This document shows, one piece after another, positions 36,413 through 45,030 of a DNA stretch of 64,000 bases. Positions within the stretch are counted from its first letter, which is position 1. Every line of letters begins with the position of its first letter. The translations under genes and the position numbers were made by a program. The notes under the pieces were generated by a model, which saw nothing but the letters and a program-made list of their open reading frames with translations, searched no databases and had not been told where the DNA came from. Source of the stretch: CBDFNC01 sp965249895 (GTDB lineage Bacteria > Pseudomonadota > Gammaproteobacteria > Enterobacterales > CBDFNC01); the NCBI GenBank assembly GCA_965249895.1, contig CBDFNC010000005.1, positions 2,728,001 through 2,792,000 on the forward strand, written 5' to 3'.

Positions 36413-37870
36413 TCAAACGCTGAGTCCGGGCGCTAACGAGGATGGAAGGGATACTTCATCAGCTTCCACCGACGCTACTGGATACGAGCAATAATCTGCT
36501 GCGTAATAAGCGCTGGCTCTGTGGTTACCACTAGCGCCGATACCGCCAAATGGCGCGGCGCTGCTGGCCCCTGTGATGGGTTTGTTCCAGTTCACTATGC
36601 CCGCGCGGATACGCTTGTAGAAATGTTGATAAACCTTGGCGTCATCACTTAATAAACCGGCAGACAAACCATAATCTGTTGCATTGGCCAGGTCTATCGC
36701 ATCATCCAGCTTTGAATAACGCACCAACTGTAACAAAGGTCCAAAATATTCTTCGTCTGGCAACTCTGTCACTTGGGTAACTTCAATCAGGCCAGGAGTA
36801 ACCAGTCCTGTACCTTCTTTAAGGTGAGTAAGCTCGATTAAGGAGCTTGCCCCCAGATCCATCAGCCTTTGTTGGCTCTGCAGCATCTGTTTGGCCGCTT
36901 TCTCCGAGATCATAGAGCCGATAAACGGTTGCTCTGCATCATCATACAGACCAACTTTTATCTTTTTAACGGACTCAATCAGCAAGGATATCAGCTCATT
37001 ACCGTCCTGACCTTCAGGTACATATAAACGGCGTGCGCAGGTGCATCGCTGACCCGCAGTCACATATGCACTCTGGATAATATCGTGCACAGCCGCTTTC
37101 TTATTGGCGACCCCTTGTACGATCATCGGGTTATTACCACCCATTTCCAGGGCCAGGATCTTGCCTGGATTGCCGGCAAATTGCTTATGTAACAAATGGC
37201 CTGTGGCGCTGGAGCCGGTAAAGAACAGGCCATCTAAGCCAGGGTGATTCGCCAGGGCTTTACCCGTGACGACTTCACCTTGCAGCATATTAATCACACC
37301 TTTTGGCAAACCAGCTTCAATCCACAGCTTTAGCGTTTCTTCGGCTACTTTTGGGGTCAGCTCTGATGGTTTAAATACCACTGTATTACCCGCGATCAGT
37401 GCAGGAACTATATGTCCATTAGGCAGGTGTCCTGGGAAGTTATAAGGTCCAAATACAGCCACTACGCCGTGAGGTTTGTGGCGTACAAAGGCCTTCCCAC
37501 CTGGCATGGGGTTTTCCACCGTACCTGTACGTTCGGTAAAAGATCGCTCGGAGATACCGATCTTGCCTATCATACCGCCCACTTCGGTGCGGGTTTCCCA
37601 TAAGGGTTTACCGGTTTCTTTGGCAATCACCAAAGCCAGTTTTTCTTTGTTCTCTTCCAGCTTTTCAGCAAACCTTTTTACCAGCGCCAGCTTTTCTTGC
37701 AGGGAAGTATCAGCCCATAATTCAAAAGCTTTACGCGCCGCTTTAACCGCTGTGTCCACCTGAGCCTCACTCGCGCTTTTGCCGGACCAGACTAGCTGAT
37801 TCTTGGCCGGATCCAAAGATTCGAACCCTTCACCCTCACCATCAAGCCATTTACCATCAATCAAATGCAT
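36413..37870 (-). CDS. astD: N-succinylglutamate 5-semialdehyde dehydrogenase
   Basis: The 485-residue aldehyde dehydrogenase of the arginine succinyltransferase pathway has the catalytic cysteine in AGQRCTCARRLY, the glutamate in LEMGGNNP, and FTGSSATGHLLHKQFAG. It converts succinylglutamate semialdehyde to succinylglutamate using NAD. It lies 18 bp after astA. The end of its transcript is marked by a terminator at 36388-36410. Confidence 0.95.
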   Translation of the reverse strand: MHLIDGKWLDGEGEGFESLDPAKNQLVWSGKSASEAQVDTAVKAARKAFELWADTSLQEKLALVKRFAEKLEENKEKLALVIAKETGKPLWETRTEVGGMIGKIGISERSFTERTGTVENPMPGGKAFVRHKPHGVVAVFGPYNFPGHLPNGHIVPALIAGNTVVFKPSELTPKVAEETLKLWIEAGLPKGVINMLQGEVVTGKALANHPGLDGLFFTGSSATGHLLHKQFAGNPGKILALEMGGNNPMIVQGVANKKAAVHDIIQSAYVTAGQRCTCARRLYVPEGQDGNELISLLIESVKKIKVGLYDDAEQPFIGSMISEKAAKQMLQSQQRLMDLGASSLIELTHLKEGTGLVTPGLIEVTQVTELPDEEYFGPLLQLVRYSKLDDAIDLANATDYGLSAGLLSDDAKVYQHFYKRIRAGIVNWNKPITGASSAAPFGGIGASGNHRASAYYAADYCSYPVASVEADEVSLPSSLAPGLSV

Positions 37871-37888
37871 TTTCTAACTCCTTTAAGG

Positions 37889-38905
37889 CTAAAGCGCCAG
37901 TACGCGAACAGTATCACCTTCCGCCACATTCAGAGCTTTGGCAACGTCACTGCTGATCACTACTTTATGTTGTTCATCGGACACACTAATTTTCGCGACG
38001 CAGGATCTGAACCCTTCCAGATCGATATTACTGATCAAGTGATCCGTTGGATGTACAGGTTCACCTACGCTCACCTGTAGTCGCTTACAATTACGTACAC
38101 TGTGAATTTGATTTAAATTACATTCAACCGTTGGACCCGCATCAAAAATATCCACATAACCATTGGAGTGAAAACCTTCCTTTTCCAGCAGCCTTAATGC
38201 CGGACGCGTTTTCTCGTGTACCTGGCCAATTACCTGCTGCGCCTGCGGACTCAGCAAGTTGACATAAATAGGGTATTTCGGCATCAGCTCGGCAATAAAC
38301 TGCTTGTTGCCTAAACCGGTTAAGTAGTCTGCCGTGGGAAAATCCACCGAGAAGAAATGATATTCCAGCCATTGCCAGAATGGAGAGCGACCCTCTTCAT
38401 CGGAAACGCCGCGCATTTCCGCGATAATTTTGTCGGAAAAGCGGTCGGCAAACTCCGCCAAAAACAGGAAGCGACACTTGGACAATAAACGCCCATTGTG
38501 TCCCTGACGGAAGGATTCCCTTAAAAATAGGGTGCAAAGCTCAGACACCCCAGTGTAATCATTAGTCAGGGTCAGGGTCTCAACCAGGTTATACACCCCC
38601 AGCTGTGGTGAAGAGTGCACCACCTTACCCAGGTGGTAGGTATAAAATGGACTTTCGGTGCCAACCGCACCTTCCAATGCAGTGGTCCCCACCACTTCGC
38701 CAGTTTCCGTATCTTCCGCAACCATTAAATAGGTTTCATCACCCGGCTTTAGTACTTTTTTCTCGAAAGATTCCTGAGAATGACTGATTTTAAGTTTCAA
38801 CAACTCTTCGTTAACCGGCAAAGAAGTGAATCCAATACCGGATTCTTCTGCAATCTTATATAGCTCGGGGAAGTCGCTTTCACGAATGGGACGGATCACT
38901 AACAT
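37889..38905 (-). CDS. astA: Arginine N-succinyltransferase
   Basis: The 338-residue protein has the AstA opening MLVIRPIRESDFPELYKIAE (split as MLVIRPIRESDFPEL), and later PIYVNLLSPQAQQVIGQVHE and FDAGPTVEC. It succinylates arginine with succinyl-CoA, the first step of arginine catabolism to glutamate and succinate. It lies between astC and astD. astB and astE are not in the window. Confidence 0.95.
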   Translation of the reverse strand: MLVIRPIRESDFPELYKIAEESGIGFTSLPVNEELLKLKISHSQESFEKKVLKPGDETYLMVAEDTETGEVVGTTALEGAVGTESPFYTYHLGKVVHSSPQLGVYNLVETLTLTNDYTGVSELCTLFLRESFRQGHNGRLLSKCRFLFLAEFADRFSDKIIAEMRGVSDEEGRSPFWQWLEYHFFSVDFPTADYLTGLGNKQFIAELMPKYPIYVNLLSPQAQQVIGQVHEKTRPALRLLEKEGFHSNGYVDIFDAGPTVECNLNQIHSVRNCKRLQVSVGEPVHPTDHLISNIDLEGFRSCVAKISVSDEQHKVVISSDVAKALNVAEGDTVRVLAL

Positions 38906-38968
38906 AGCAAGAGCTCCATGTTGCTAGCATAGTACGGCTTAACGCCTTTACTGCAATTCAATTAAATA

Positions 38969-38987
38969 CGGAGGGGAAATCCCTCCG
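38969..38987 (-). terminator. Hairpin between astC and astA
   Basis: CGGAGGG (38969-38975) pairs with CCCTCCG (38981-38987) across a five-base loop, followed on the minus strand by TATTTAATT. It could partly stop transcription between astC and astA or stabilise the message. Confidence 0.5.
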
Positions 38988-39039
38988 ATGCTTATATTTT
39001 CATCTCAGGTGGTTAGTTAAAAGTCACCTTTGGCCTGTA

Positions 39040-40251
39040 TTAAACAATAGTCGCGATTGCTTTCTCTAGTCTGCTCAGACCTTGTTTAATCTCTTGCTCG
39101 CTAATCACCAGAGATGGGGTGAAACGGACTACATTTGGCCCGGCAACCAACACCATCAGGCCCTGCTCGGCGCCGGCCACCAGTACATCCCTGGCTTTAC
39201 CCTGGTACTTATCGTTTAACACCGCACCGATAAGCAAACCTTTACCTCTGATTTCTTTAAACACTTCATATTTTTTATTGATGCTGTTAATACCATCACG
39301 GAACAACTGCTCACGATGTTTGACCCCGTCCAGCACTTCACTGGTATTAACGATATCAAACGCAGTTTCGGCAACGGCACAAGCTAATGGGTTACCACCA
39401 TAAGTACTGCCATGAGTACCTATTTTAAGGCTCGGTGCCAACTTATCTGTGGTCAGCATAGCCGCGATTGGAAAACCACCACCCAGTGCTTTGGCGGACG
39501 TCAGGATATCTGGCGTTACACCCAGGCCCATATAGGCGTATAGGTCACCAGTACGGCCAACTCCCGTTTGTACTTCATCAAAAATAAGCAGAGCATTGTG
39601 CTGATCACATAACTCTCTAACGCCCTTGATAAATTCGGGGGTAGGACTGATCACACCACCCTCACCTTGCAGCGGCTCCATGATCACCGCACAGGTTTTA
39701 TCTGAGATCAGTTCTTTTAATGCGTCCAGATCGTTGTAATCGATATGGTCGATAGCACCTGGTTTTGGACCAAAACCATCGGAATAGGTTTTTTGTCCGC
39801 CAGCTGTCACTGTGAAGAATGTTCTACCGTGGAAACCTTGGTTAAATGCGATGATTTGAACTTTATCTTCACCGTATGTTTCAATGCTGTAACGACGAGC
39901 CAGCTTTAATGCTGCTTCGTTAGCTTCTGCACCAGAGTTGGCAAAAAATACTTTGTCAGCAAACGTGGCGTCTACCAATTTTTTCGCCAGACGAAGTGCT
40001 GGTTCATTGGTCATCACGTTACTTAAATGCCACAATTTTTGCCCCTGCTCAGTTAAGGTCTTAACTAAGGCTGGATGACAATGGCCCAGGCAATTCACCG
40101 CGATACCACCGGCGAAATCGATATATTCTTTACCCGCTTGATCCCAAACTCTGGCGCCTTCGCCTTTTACCGGGATCACTTGTGATGGCGCATAGTTCGG
40201 GACCATCACTTCATCAAATAGGGCTCTGTTTACTGGGTTTTGCGTCGTCAT
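39040..40251 (-). CDS. astC: Succinylornithine/acetylornithine aminotransferase
   Basis: The 403-residue PLP enzyme has FANSGAEANEAALKLARRY, DEVQTGVGRTGDLYAY and the PLP lysine in SAKALGGGFP. AstC and ArgD share this sequence type, and the place before astA and astD favours astC; it may also serve arginine biosynthesis. I place the start at the ATG 40251 (MTTQNPVNRAL), with GAGGA seven bases upstream; a GTG two codons earlier is possible. Confidence 0.92.
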   Translation of the reverse strand: MTTQNPVNRALFDEVMVPNYAPSQVIPVKGEGARVWDQAGKEYIDFAGGIAVNCLGHCHPALVKTLTEQGQKLWHLSNVMTNEPALRLAKKLVDATFADKVFFANSGAEANEAALKLARRYSIETYGEDKVQIIAFNQGFHGRTFFTVTAGGQKTYSDGFGPKPGAIDHIDYNDLDALKELISDKTCAVIMEPLQGEGGVISPTPEFIKGVRELCDQHNALLIFDEVQTGVGRTGDLYAYMGLGVTPDILTSAKALGGGFPIAAMLTTDKLAPSLKIGTHGSTYGGNPLACAVAETAFDIVNTSEVLDGVKHREQLFRDGINSINKKYEVFKEIRGKGLLIGAVLNDKYQGKARDVLVAGAEQGLMVLVAGPNVVRFTPSLVISEQEIKQGLSRLEKAIATIV

Positions 40252-40602
40252 GTTCACATCCTCTCCTTATGCACCTTAAGCCAGACAGTATAATATTCTG
40301 CATAATTGTTATTATAATGTAAAAGCCAAGGCATTATTCCACAACAAAATACCTATGTCTCTAAAATATATAGGTTAAGCAATTGAATATTCTGAATTTA
40401 TGAAAACATACTCAATCATTATGCATAAGCTATCTCAGCGATTGCTGATTAACCAGTGAAAAAACCTCTGAAGTTTGCATAAAAATTCATACTAAAAAAT
40501 CGGTCGATCACTTTTCAACCAAAGGTAGGGTAAATACCAGTAAAAGAGAGTGATTTTGCATGGATATGTTGCTTGTTTGTTATCTTGATCGGAGGATTGA
40601 CG
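40252..40602. other. Intergenic region between pabA and astC
   Basis: This AT-rich region must carry the ast promoter. Several imperfect AT-rich palindromic stretches (for example near 40290-40310 and 40385-40400) could be ArgR-type boxes, but none is close enough to consensus for a call. Confidence 0.45.
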
Positions 40603-41163
40603 CTATGAAATGAAATTATTTAATAGTTTAAGGCCCTGTTCAGAGAGAATGCTCTCCGGGTGAAATTGTACCCCTTCCACCGCAAGCTCCTTATGCCGCA
40701 GCCCCATAATTTCCTGTTCATCCGTCCAGGCAGTCACTTCCAGGCAATCGGGTACACTTTCAGGCTTTACCACAAGACTATGGTAACGGGTCACTGTTAG
40801 TGGATTATTTAACCCTCGAAACACCCCCACATCGGCGTGTTGAATACGAGAAGTTTTACCATGCATCACTTTATTGGCGCGTACAACCTGAGCGCCAAAC
40901 ACTTGAGCAATGCTCTGGTGTCCTAAACACACCCCTAAAATTGGAATTTGTCCGGCAAATGTTTCGATTGCGGCCAGGGAAATCCCGGCATCGTTTGGAG
41001 TACAAGGTCCGGGGGAGATAACCAGCTGATCCGGCGCTATCTGACTTATTTCCTGTAGTGAGATTTGATCGTTACGTTTAACCAGGACCTCTTGTTTTAA
41101 CTCACCAAAATACTGGACCAGGTTATAGGTAAAAGAGTCATAATTATCGATCATTAACAGCAT
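40603..41163 (-). CDS. pabA: Glutamine amidotransferase, aminodeoxychorismate/anthranilate synthase component II
   Basis: The 186-residue class-I amidotransferase has NYDSFTYNLVQYF, the active cysteine in GVCLGHQSIAQVFG, and HPESILSEQG near the C-terminus with the histidine-glutamate pair. It hands ammonia from glutamine to PabB or TrpE. No pabB or trpE is in the window, and the nearby trpS is on another transcript; folate synthesis (pabA) is the usual role for a single gene in this place. Three ATGs lie close together (41172, 41163, 41154) with no clear ribosome site, so the start is uncertain. Confidence 0.85.
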   Translation of the reverse strand: MLLMIDNYDSFTYNLVQYFGELKQEVLVKRNDQISLQEISQIAPDQLVISPGPCTPNDAGISLAAIETFAGQIPILGVCLGHQSIAQVFGAQVVRANKVMHGKTSRIQHADVGVFRGLNNPLTVTRYHSLVVKPESVPDCLEVTAWTDEQEIMGLRHKELAVEGVQFHPESILSEQGLKLLNNFIS

Positions 41164-41423
41164 GTATAGCATATCCAGTTGGGTTTAACGCTTGTTGCAG
41201 CGAGACGGACTATTCATCTAGCGACTCAGCCTTAGCGGATTATAAAGAAGATGCCAAAAAAAGAGTAGTCGATGTGTGCGATCCAACAGCAGTATGTCGT
41301 GATCAAGCAAACCATCTCTAGTAAACCAGGTCCGAATAATTGGTTGAGGAAGATAAATAAGAATTGATCCGCCGAAAATACCAGGCAGTGATTTTTGTCA
41401 TGGTAATAACATGTCATCACGGT

Positions 41424-41442
41424 GATAATGATACCTATTATC
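41424..41442. promoter_or_regulatory. Fur-like box upstream of azurin
   Basis: GATAATGATACCTATTATC matches 16 of 19 positions of the Fur consensus (GATAATGATAATCATTATC) and lies 18 bp upstream of the azurin start. This suggests iron-dependent control. It is inferred by eye. Confidence 0.6.
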
Positions 41443-41460
41443 AATAATGTGGAGTGTTTT

Positions 41461-41901
41461 ATGAAATATATACTGTCGTTTCTGAGTTTATTCCTCTTTT
41501 CTACTTGGTCCTATGCGGCATGCGACCTGACCATTGAGGGAAATGATGCCATGCAATTTGATCTTAAGGAGATGGTGACAGAGGCAAGTTGTGAAAAAAT
41601 CACTGTAACACTTATACATACGGGTAAGTTAGCAGGAAATGTGATGGGTCATAACTGGGTGCTAGTGGATACCAAAGATCTTATGCCTATGCTGAAAGAT
41701 GCCTGGGCAGCCGGTTTAGATAACAACTATGTTAAGCCTGATGACAAACGTGTGCTTGCCACAACTAAGATAATTGGCGGAGGTGAAACCACCACTGTTG
41801 AGTTCTCCGGCAGCCTACTCAAAGCTGGCGGTGACTACACTTTTGTCTGTAGCTACCCTGGCCACTTCGGCATGATGAAAGGTAAATTTGTCGTAAACTA
41901 A
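41461..41901 (+). CDS. azu: Azurin (periplasmic type-1 copper protein)
   Basis: The 146-residue precursor starts at 41461 (MKYILSFLSLFLFSTWSYA, signal peptide) with a GGAGTG site. The mature protein opens CDLTIEGNDAMQFD with the first cysteine of the disulfide. Copper ligands are present: His in MGHNW, and Cys, His and Met in CSYPGHFGMM at spacings of 5 and 9, as in classical azurins. It carries electrons between periplasmic redox enzymes; no partner enzyme is nearby. A Fur-like box overlaps the promoter area. Confidence 0.95.
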   Translation: MKYILSFLSLFLFSTWSYAACDLTIEGNDAMQFDLKEMVTEASCEKITVTLIHTGKLAGNVMGHNWVLVDTKDLMPMLKDAWAAGLDNNYVKPDDKRVLATTKIIGGGETTTVEFSGSLLKAGGDYTFVCSYPGHFGMMKGKFVVN

Positions 41902-41967
41902 ACGGACTTGGTTTCAGCATCTCTGATGTCCTTGTATGCCAAGAATACGTTTAAATTCGATCCATTA

Positions 41968-41992
41968 AAAACCCGGCATGGAGCCGGGTTTT
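41968..41992. terminator. Bidirectional terminator between azurin and trpS
   Basis: AAAACCCGGC and GCCGGGTTTT form a perfect 10-bp stem with a five-base loop, with A/T-rich arms serving both facing genes. Confidence 0.9.
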
Positions 41993-42014
41993 GAGTATCA
42001 TCTGGACGATAAAC

Positions 42015-43019
42015 TTAAGGCTTAGGAATAAAACCCAGAGCATCATAGACCTTAGCTAGCGTCTTAGCTGCCGGTATCGATGCTTTTTCTGCTCCAAGTT
42101 TCATAATACGCTCAAGTTCAGGGCGATCTTCACGAATTTCTTTAAACCTGGCCTGGATAGGCTCAATCATAGCCACTACTGCATCTGCAGTATCTTTTTT
42201 CAGGTGGCCGTACATCTTATCTTCGTACTCAGGGATCAAGTCTTCGATAGATTTGCCCGTCGCCACAGATAACAGAGTAAGCAGGTTAGATACCCCGGCT
42301 TTCTCCGTCGTATCATAATAAATACGCGCCTGCTCATCGGAATCCGTTACCGCTCGTTTGAGTTTCTTCTCAATCTTTTTCGGCTCATCCAGCAACATAA
42401 TGTAACCGTTTGGATTCTCATCAGATTTGGACATCTTTTTAGTTGGGTCTTGCAGGCTCATGACACGAGCGCCAAATTCCGGAATATAAGGATCTGGTAC
42501 TTTAAAAACCTCACCATAAAGATTGTTAAATCGGCTAGCTATATCTCGTGTTAGCTCCAGATGCTGCTTCTGGTCTTCGCCCACAGGCACACGATCTGCT
42601 TGATACAACAATATATCGGCAGCTTGTAGCGCAGGGTAACTAAACAGGCCCACATTGATGTTGTTGGCATGTTTCTGGGATTTGTCTTTAAACTGCGTCA
42701 TGCGGTTTAGTTCACCCATCTGGGTGTAACAATTTAGCACCCAGGCCAGCTGCGCATGTTCACGAACCTGAGACTGCACAAAAAGGGCCGACTTGTCCGG
42801 GTCAATACCACAAGCAGTATATAAGGCGATACCATCCAGCACTCGCTCGCGGAGAACTTCAGGCTCCTGACGCACCGTGATTGCATGCAGATCTACCAGC
42901 ATAAAGAAGCTGTCGTGATCCTCTTGTAACTTACGCCATTGATTAATTGCGCCTATGTAGTTACCTATCGTCATGCCGCCAGTAGGCTGAATACCACTAA
43001 GTACAACTGGGTTTGCCAT
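42015..43019 (-). CDS. trpS: Tryptophanyl-tRNA synthetase
   Basis: The 334-residue class-I synthetase has the HIGH-type motif region SGIQPTGGMTIGNYIGA and the KMSKS motif in PTKKMSKSDENP. It charges tRNA-Trp. Length matches the bacterial enzyme. It lies 11 bp after the frameshifted gph, in the usual rpe-gph-trpS order. Confidence 0.97.
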   Translation of the reverse strand: MANPVVLSGIQPTGGMTIGNYIGAINQWRKLQEDHDSFFMLVDLHAITVRQEPEVLRERVLDGIALYTACGIDPDKSALFVQSQVREHAQLAWVLNCYTQMGELNRMTQFKDKSQKHANNINVGLFSYPALQAADILLYQADRVPVGEDQKQHLELTRDIASRFNNLYGEVFKVPDPYIPEFGARVMSLQDPTKKMSKSDENPNGYIMLLDEPKKIEKKLKRAVTDSDEQARIYYDTTEKAGVSNLLTLLSVATGKSIEDLIPEYEDKMYGHLKKDTADAVVAMIEPIQARFKEIREDRPELERIMKLGAEKASIPAAKTLAKVYDALGFIPKP

Positions 43020-43030
43020 GTTAATTCCTC

Positions 43031-43724
43031 TTATGCGTGGACGCTGTCTAACACGTCCAGCAAGTCTGCAAAATTGTTTAAAACCAAATCAGGTTCACTA
43101 ATGCCGATATCTTCCCCGTAGTTATAGCCATAGGTCAAGCCGACACTGGACATATTTGCGCTTTTCGCGGCTAAAATATCATTTTTTGAATCCCCGACCA
43201 TTAAGCTGTTAGTCGGCTTACAATCCAAGGTCTCGCATACATGAGTCAGAGGTAAGGGATCAGGCTTTTTCCTGGTCAGGCTGTCGCCCCCTATCACCAG
43301 GTCAAAATACCGGCTAATGGCAAAATGTTCGAGCAAGGCTGGTACGAATTGAATGGGTTTATTGGTGACCACAGCCATCTTTTTCCCACTCTCTCTTAAC
43401 TGCGCCAGGGTATGCTTTACCCCAGGGATACAAGCAGGACGCGCTGTTTAGACTTTGGGCATAAAACCGGTTAAACAGGGCTAACGCACGCTCCACCGAG
43501 GCTTCGGGCAGAGAAGGGTCGACCAATACATCACCGGACAGGGCGCGCTGTACCAACACTCTGACCCCATTACCTACCCAGCCGCGTACGACTTGCTCAG
43601 GAAATGGCATTTCTCCCAGTGCCACCAGCATCTGGTTAACGGCGATGGCAAGATCTGGCGCGCTGTCCACTAAGGTGCCGTCCAGGTCGAACAGCACCAA
43701 TTCTATATGGGAAAACTTAGCCAC
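43031..43724 (-). pseudogene. gph: Phosphoglycolate phosphatase, broken by a +1 frameshift
   Basis: The HAD phosphatase is split into two reading frames. The first (from 43724) has the nucleophile motif VLFDLDGTLVDSAPDL and runs to FYAQSLNSASCLYPW, then continues out of frame to a stop at 43359. The second frame resumes the protein at KKMAVVTNKP and runs through GGDSLTRKKPDP and MVGDSKNDILAA to 43031. Removing one base in the run at about 43420-43428 (TATCCCTGGGG on the coding strand) restores the expected LYPGVKHTLAQLRESGKKMAVVT. All catalytic motifs are otherwise intact. A recent mutation or a sequencing error fits best. It overlaps rpe by 8 bp. Confidence 0.9.
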
Positions 43725-44391
43725 GAGACTTTTCCAATTCGCTTCTCATCTCATCAATTACCGATTTGTAATCCGGCTTATTGAAGATGGCTGAGCCGGC
43801 AACAAACATATCCGCACCCGCCTCAGCGATTTCACGAATGTTGTCAACTTTAACCCCGCCATCGATTTCCAAACGAATATCATGACCACTCTGCTCAATT
43901 TTTTGTTTTACCTGGCGCAGTTTATCCAAGGTATTCGGAATAAATGACTGGCCGCCAAAACCTGGATTTACCGACATAAGCAAGATCACGTCCAGCTTAT
44001 CCATGACATGGTCAAGGTAGTGGAGTGGCGTAGCAGGATTAAACACTAGTCCCGCCTGACAGCCTTGCTCCTTGATCAATTGAATACTTCTGTCTAGGTG
44101 CTCTGAGGCTTCAGGATGAAAAGTAATGATAGACGCGCCGGCTTTAGCAAAGTCGGGAATAATGCGATCCACAGGTTTCACCATCAGATGAACGTCAATG
44201 GGGGCCGTAATACCGTAATCCCTGAGCGCCTGGCATACCATAGGACCGATAGTCAGGTTGGGAACATAATGGTTATCCATCACATCAAAATGTACAACAT
44301 CGGCGCCCGCAGCCAATACATTGTCGACCTCTTCGCCTAAACGAGCGAAATCGGCAGATAAAATTGACGGCGCAATCAGAAAATCTTTCAT
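43717..44391 (-). CDS. rpe: Ribulose-phosphate 3-epimerase
   Basis: The 224-residue TIM-barrel enzyme interconverts ribulose-5-phosphate and xylulose-5-phosphate. It begins MKDFLIAPSILSADFARLGEE, has FDVMDNHYVPNLTIGP and HLMVKPVDR metal/active-site motifs, MSVNPGFGGQSF and EIDGGVKVDNI. I place the start at 44391; a longer frame to 44433 adds a non-conserved leader. The gene overlaps the following gph gene. Confidence 0.95.
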   Translation of the reverse strand: MKDFLIAPSILSADFARLGEEVDNVLAAGADVVHFDVMDNHYVPNLTIGPMVCQALRDYGITAPIDVHLMVKPVDRIIPDFAKAGASIITFHPEASEHLDRSIQLIKEQGCQAGLVFNPATPLHYLDHVMDKLDVILLMSVNPGFGGQSFIPNTLDKLRQVKQKIEQSGHDIRLEIDGGVKVDNIREIAEAGADMFVAGSAIFNKPDYKSVIDEMRSELEKSRG

Positions 44392-44516
44392 TATTTTTCT
44401 CACACAGGTAGGGATCGACGGCATTTTACCCAAGGCAGACTCTTCAGGCTAGTAAATAAACTGGTTTGGGTGATAGCGGCTGTGTCAAAATAGAAGGTAT
44501 TGAACAAGGAGCAAAT

Positions 44517-44714
44517 ATGGATTCTGAAAATAAACCCGGTTTGAAGCAAACTGTGGGCAGCGCCATCGCCGCCCTGTTTGGTATTCAATCCAATAAAAAT
44601 CGCGAAAGAGACTTTAGCAAGGGATCTTTTGTCCAATATCTGGTGGCTGGTGTCGCCGCTATTATGGTGTTCATTGGTTTATTACTGGTTGTTGTCCAGT
44701 GGGTGCTGGCGTAA
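44517..44714 (+). CDS. DUF2970 small membrane protein
   Basis: The 65-residue protein begins MDSENKPGLKQTVGSAIAAL with AAGGAG seven bases before the ATG, has the conserved FGIQSNKNRERDF that marks DUF2970, and one membrane span (residues about 40-63). Its function is unknown. It lies on the plus strand inside an otherwise minus-strand operon, between rpe and dam, and separates two genes that are adjacent in many relatives. Confidence 0.9.
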   Translation: MDSENKPGLKQTVGSAIAALFGIQSNKNRERDFSKGSFVQYLVAGVAAIMVFIGLLLVVVQWVLA

Positions 44715-44736
44715 AAAGCTAGCGCAAGCTCAACTG

Positions 44737-45030
44737 AATAACGCCAATAATTCACTCACTTTTTAACGGTTGGCGGCGTTACGACTGCTATTGGAAGCGC
44801 GTTTTACCTCTAGCGTATTTCCTGTGTGTATCACGACAATACCAATTAGCTAAATAGGGCTAGCAACTCGCTCACTTTTTAACGGTTGGCGGCGTTACGA
44901 CTGCTATTGGAGCCGCGTTTTACCTCTAGCGTATTTCCTGTGTGTATCACGACAATACCGATTAGCTAAATAGGGCTAGCAACTCGCTCACTTTTTTACG
45001 GTTGGCGGCGTTACGGCTGATCGTTCGCGT
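44737..45030 (-). repeat. Tandem copies of the dam 3' end
   Basis: The end of dam is followed by degenerate copies with a 116-bp period: the block from 44997 is repeated at 44881 and 44765. The two full copies differ at three bases. Each contains SRNAANR coding sequence, then CGT-TAA in place of CGT-AAA, so they cannot be translated through. The most distant copy (about 44737-44765) codes for KVSELLALFS and a stop with a different codon at nearly every position (for example GAA TTA TTG for GAG TTG CTA). That pattern is expected of the end of a diverged dam gene, not of simple slippage. Confidence 0.9.

Noticed and set aside
40258..40602. ArgR boxes upstream of astC
   Set aside because: Several AT-rich half-matches but no clear 18-bp ARG box.
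41232..41444. A 70-codon minus-strand ORF upstream of azurin
   Set aside because: It overlaps the azurin promoter and the Fur-like box and resembles nothing I know.
43359..43724. Programmed frameshifting in gph
   Set aside because: The slippery run is short, there is no clear downstream stem and the enzyme is not known to use recoding; a mutation or sequencing error is simpler.
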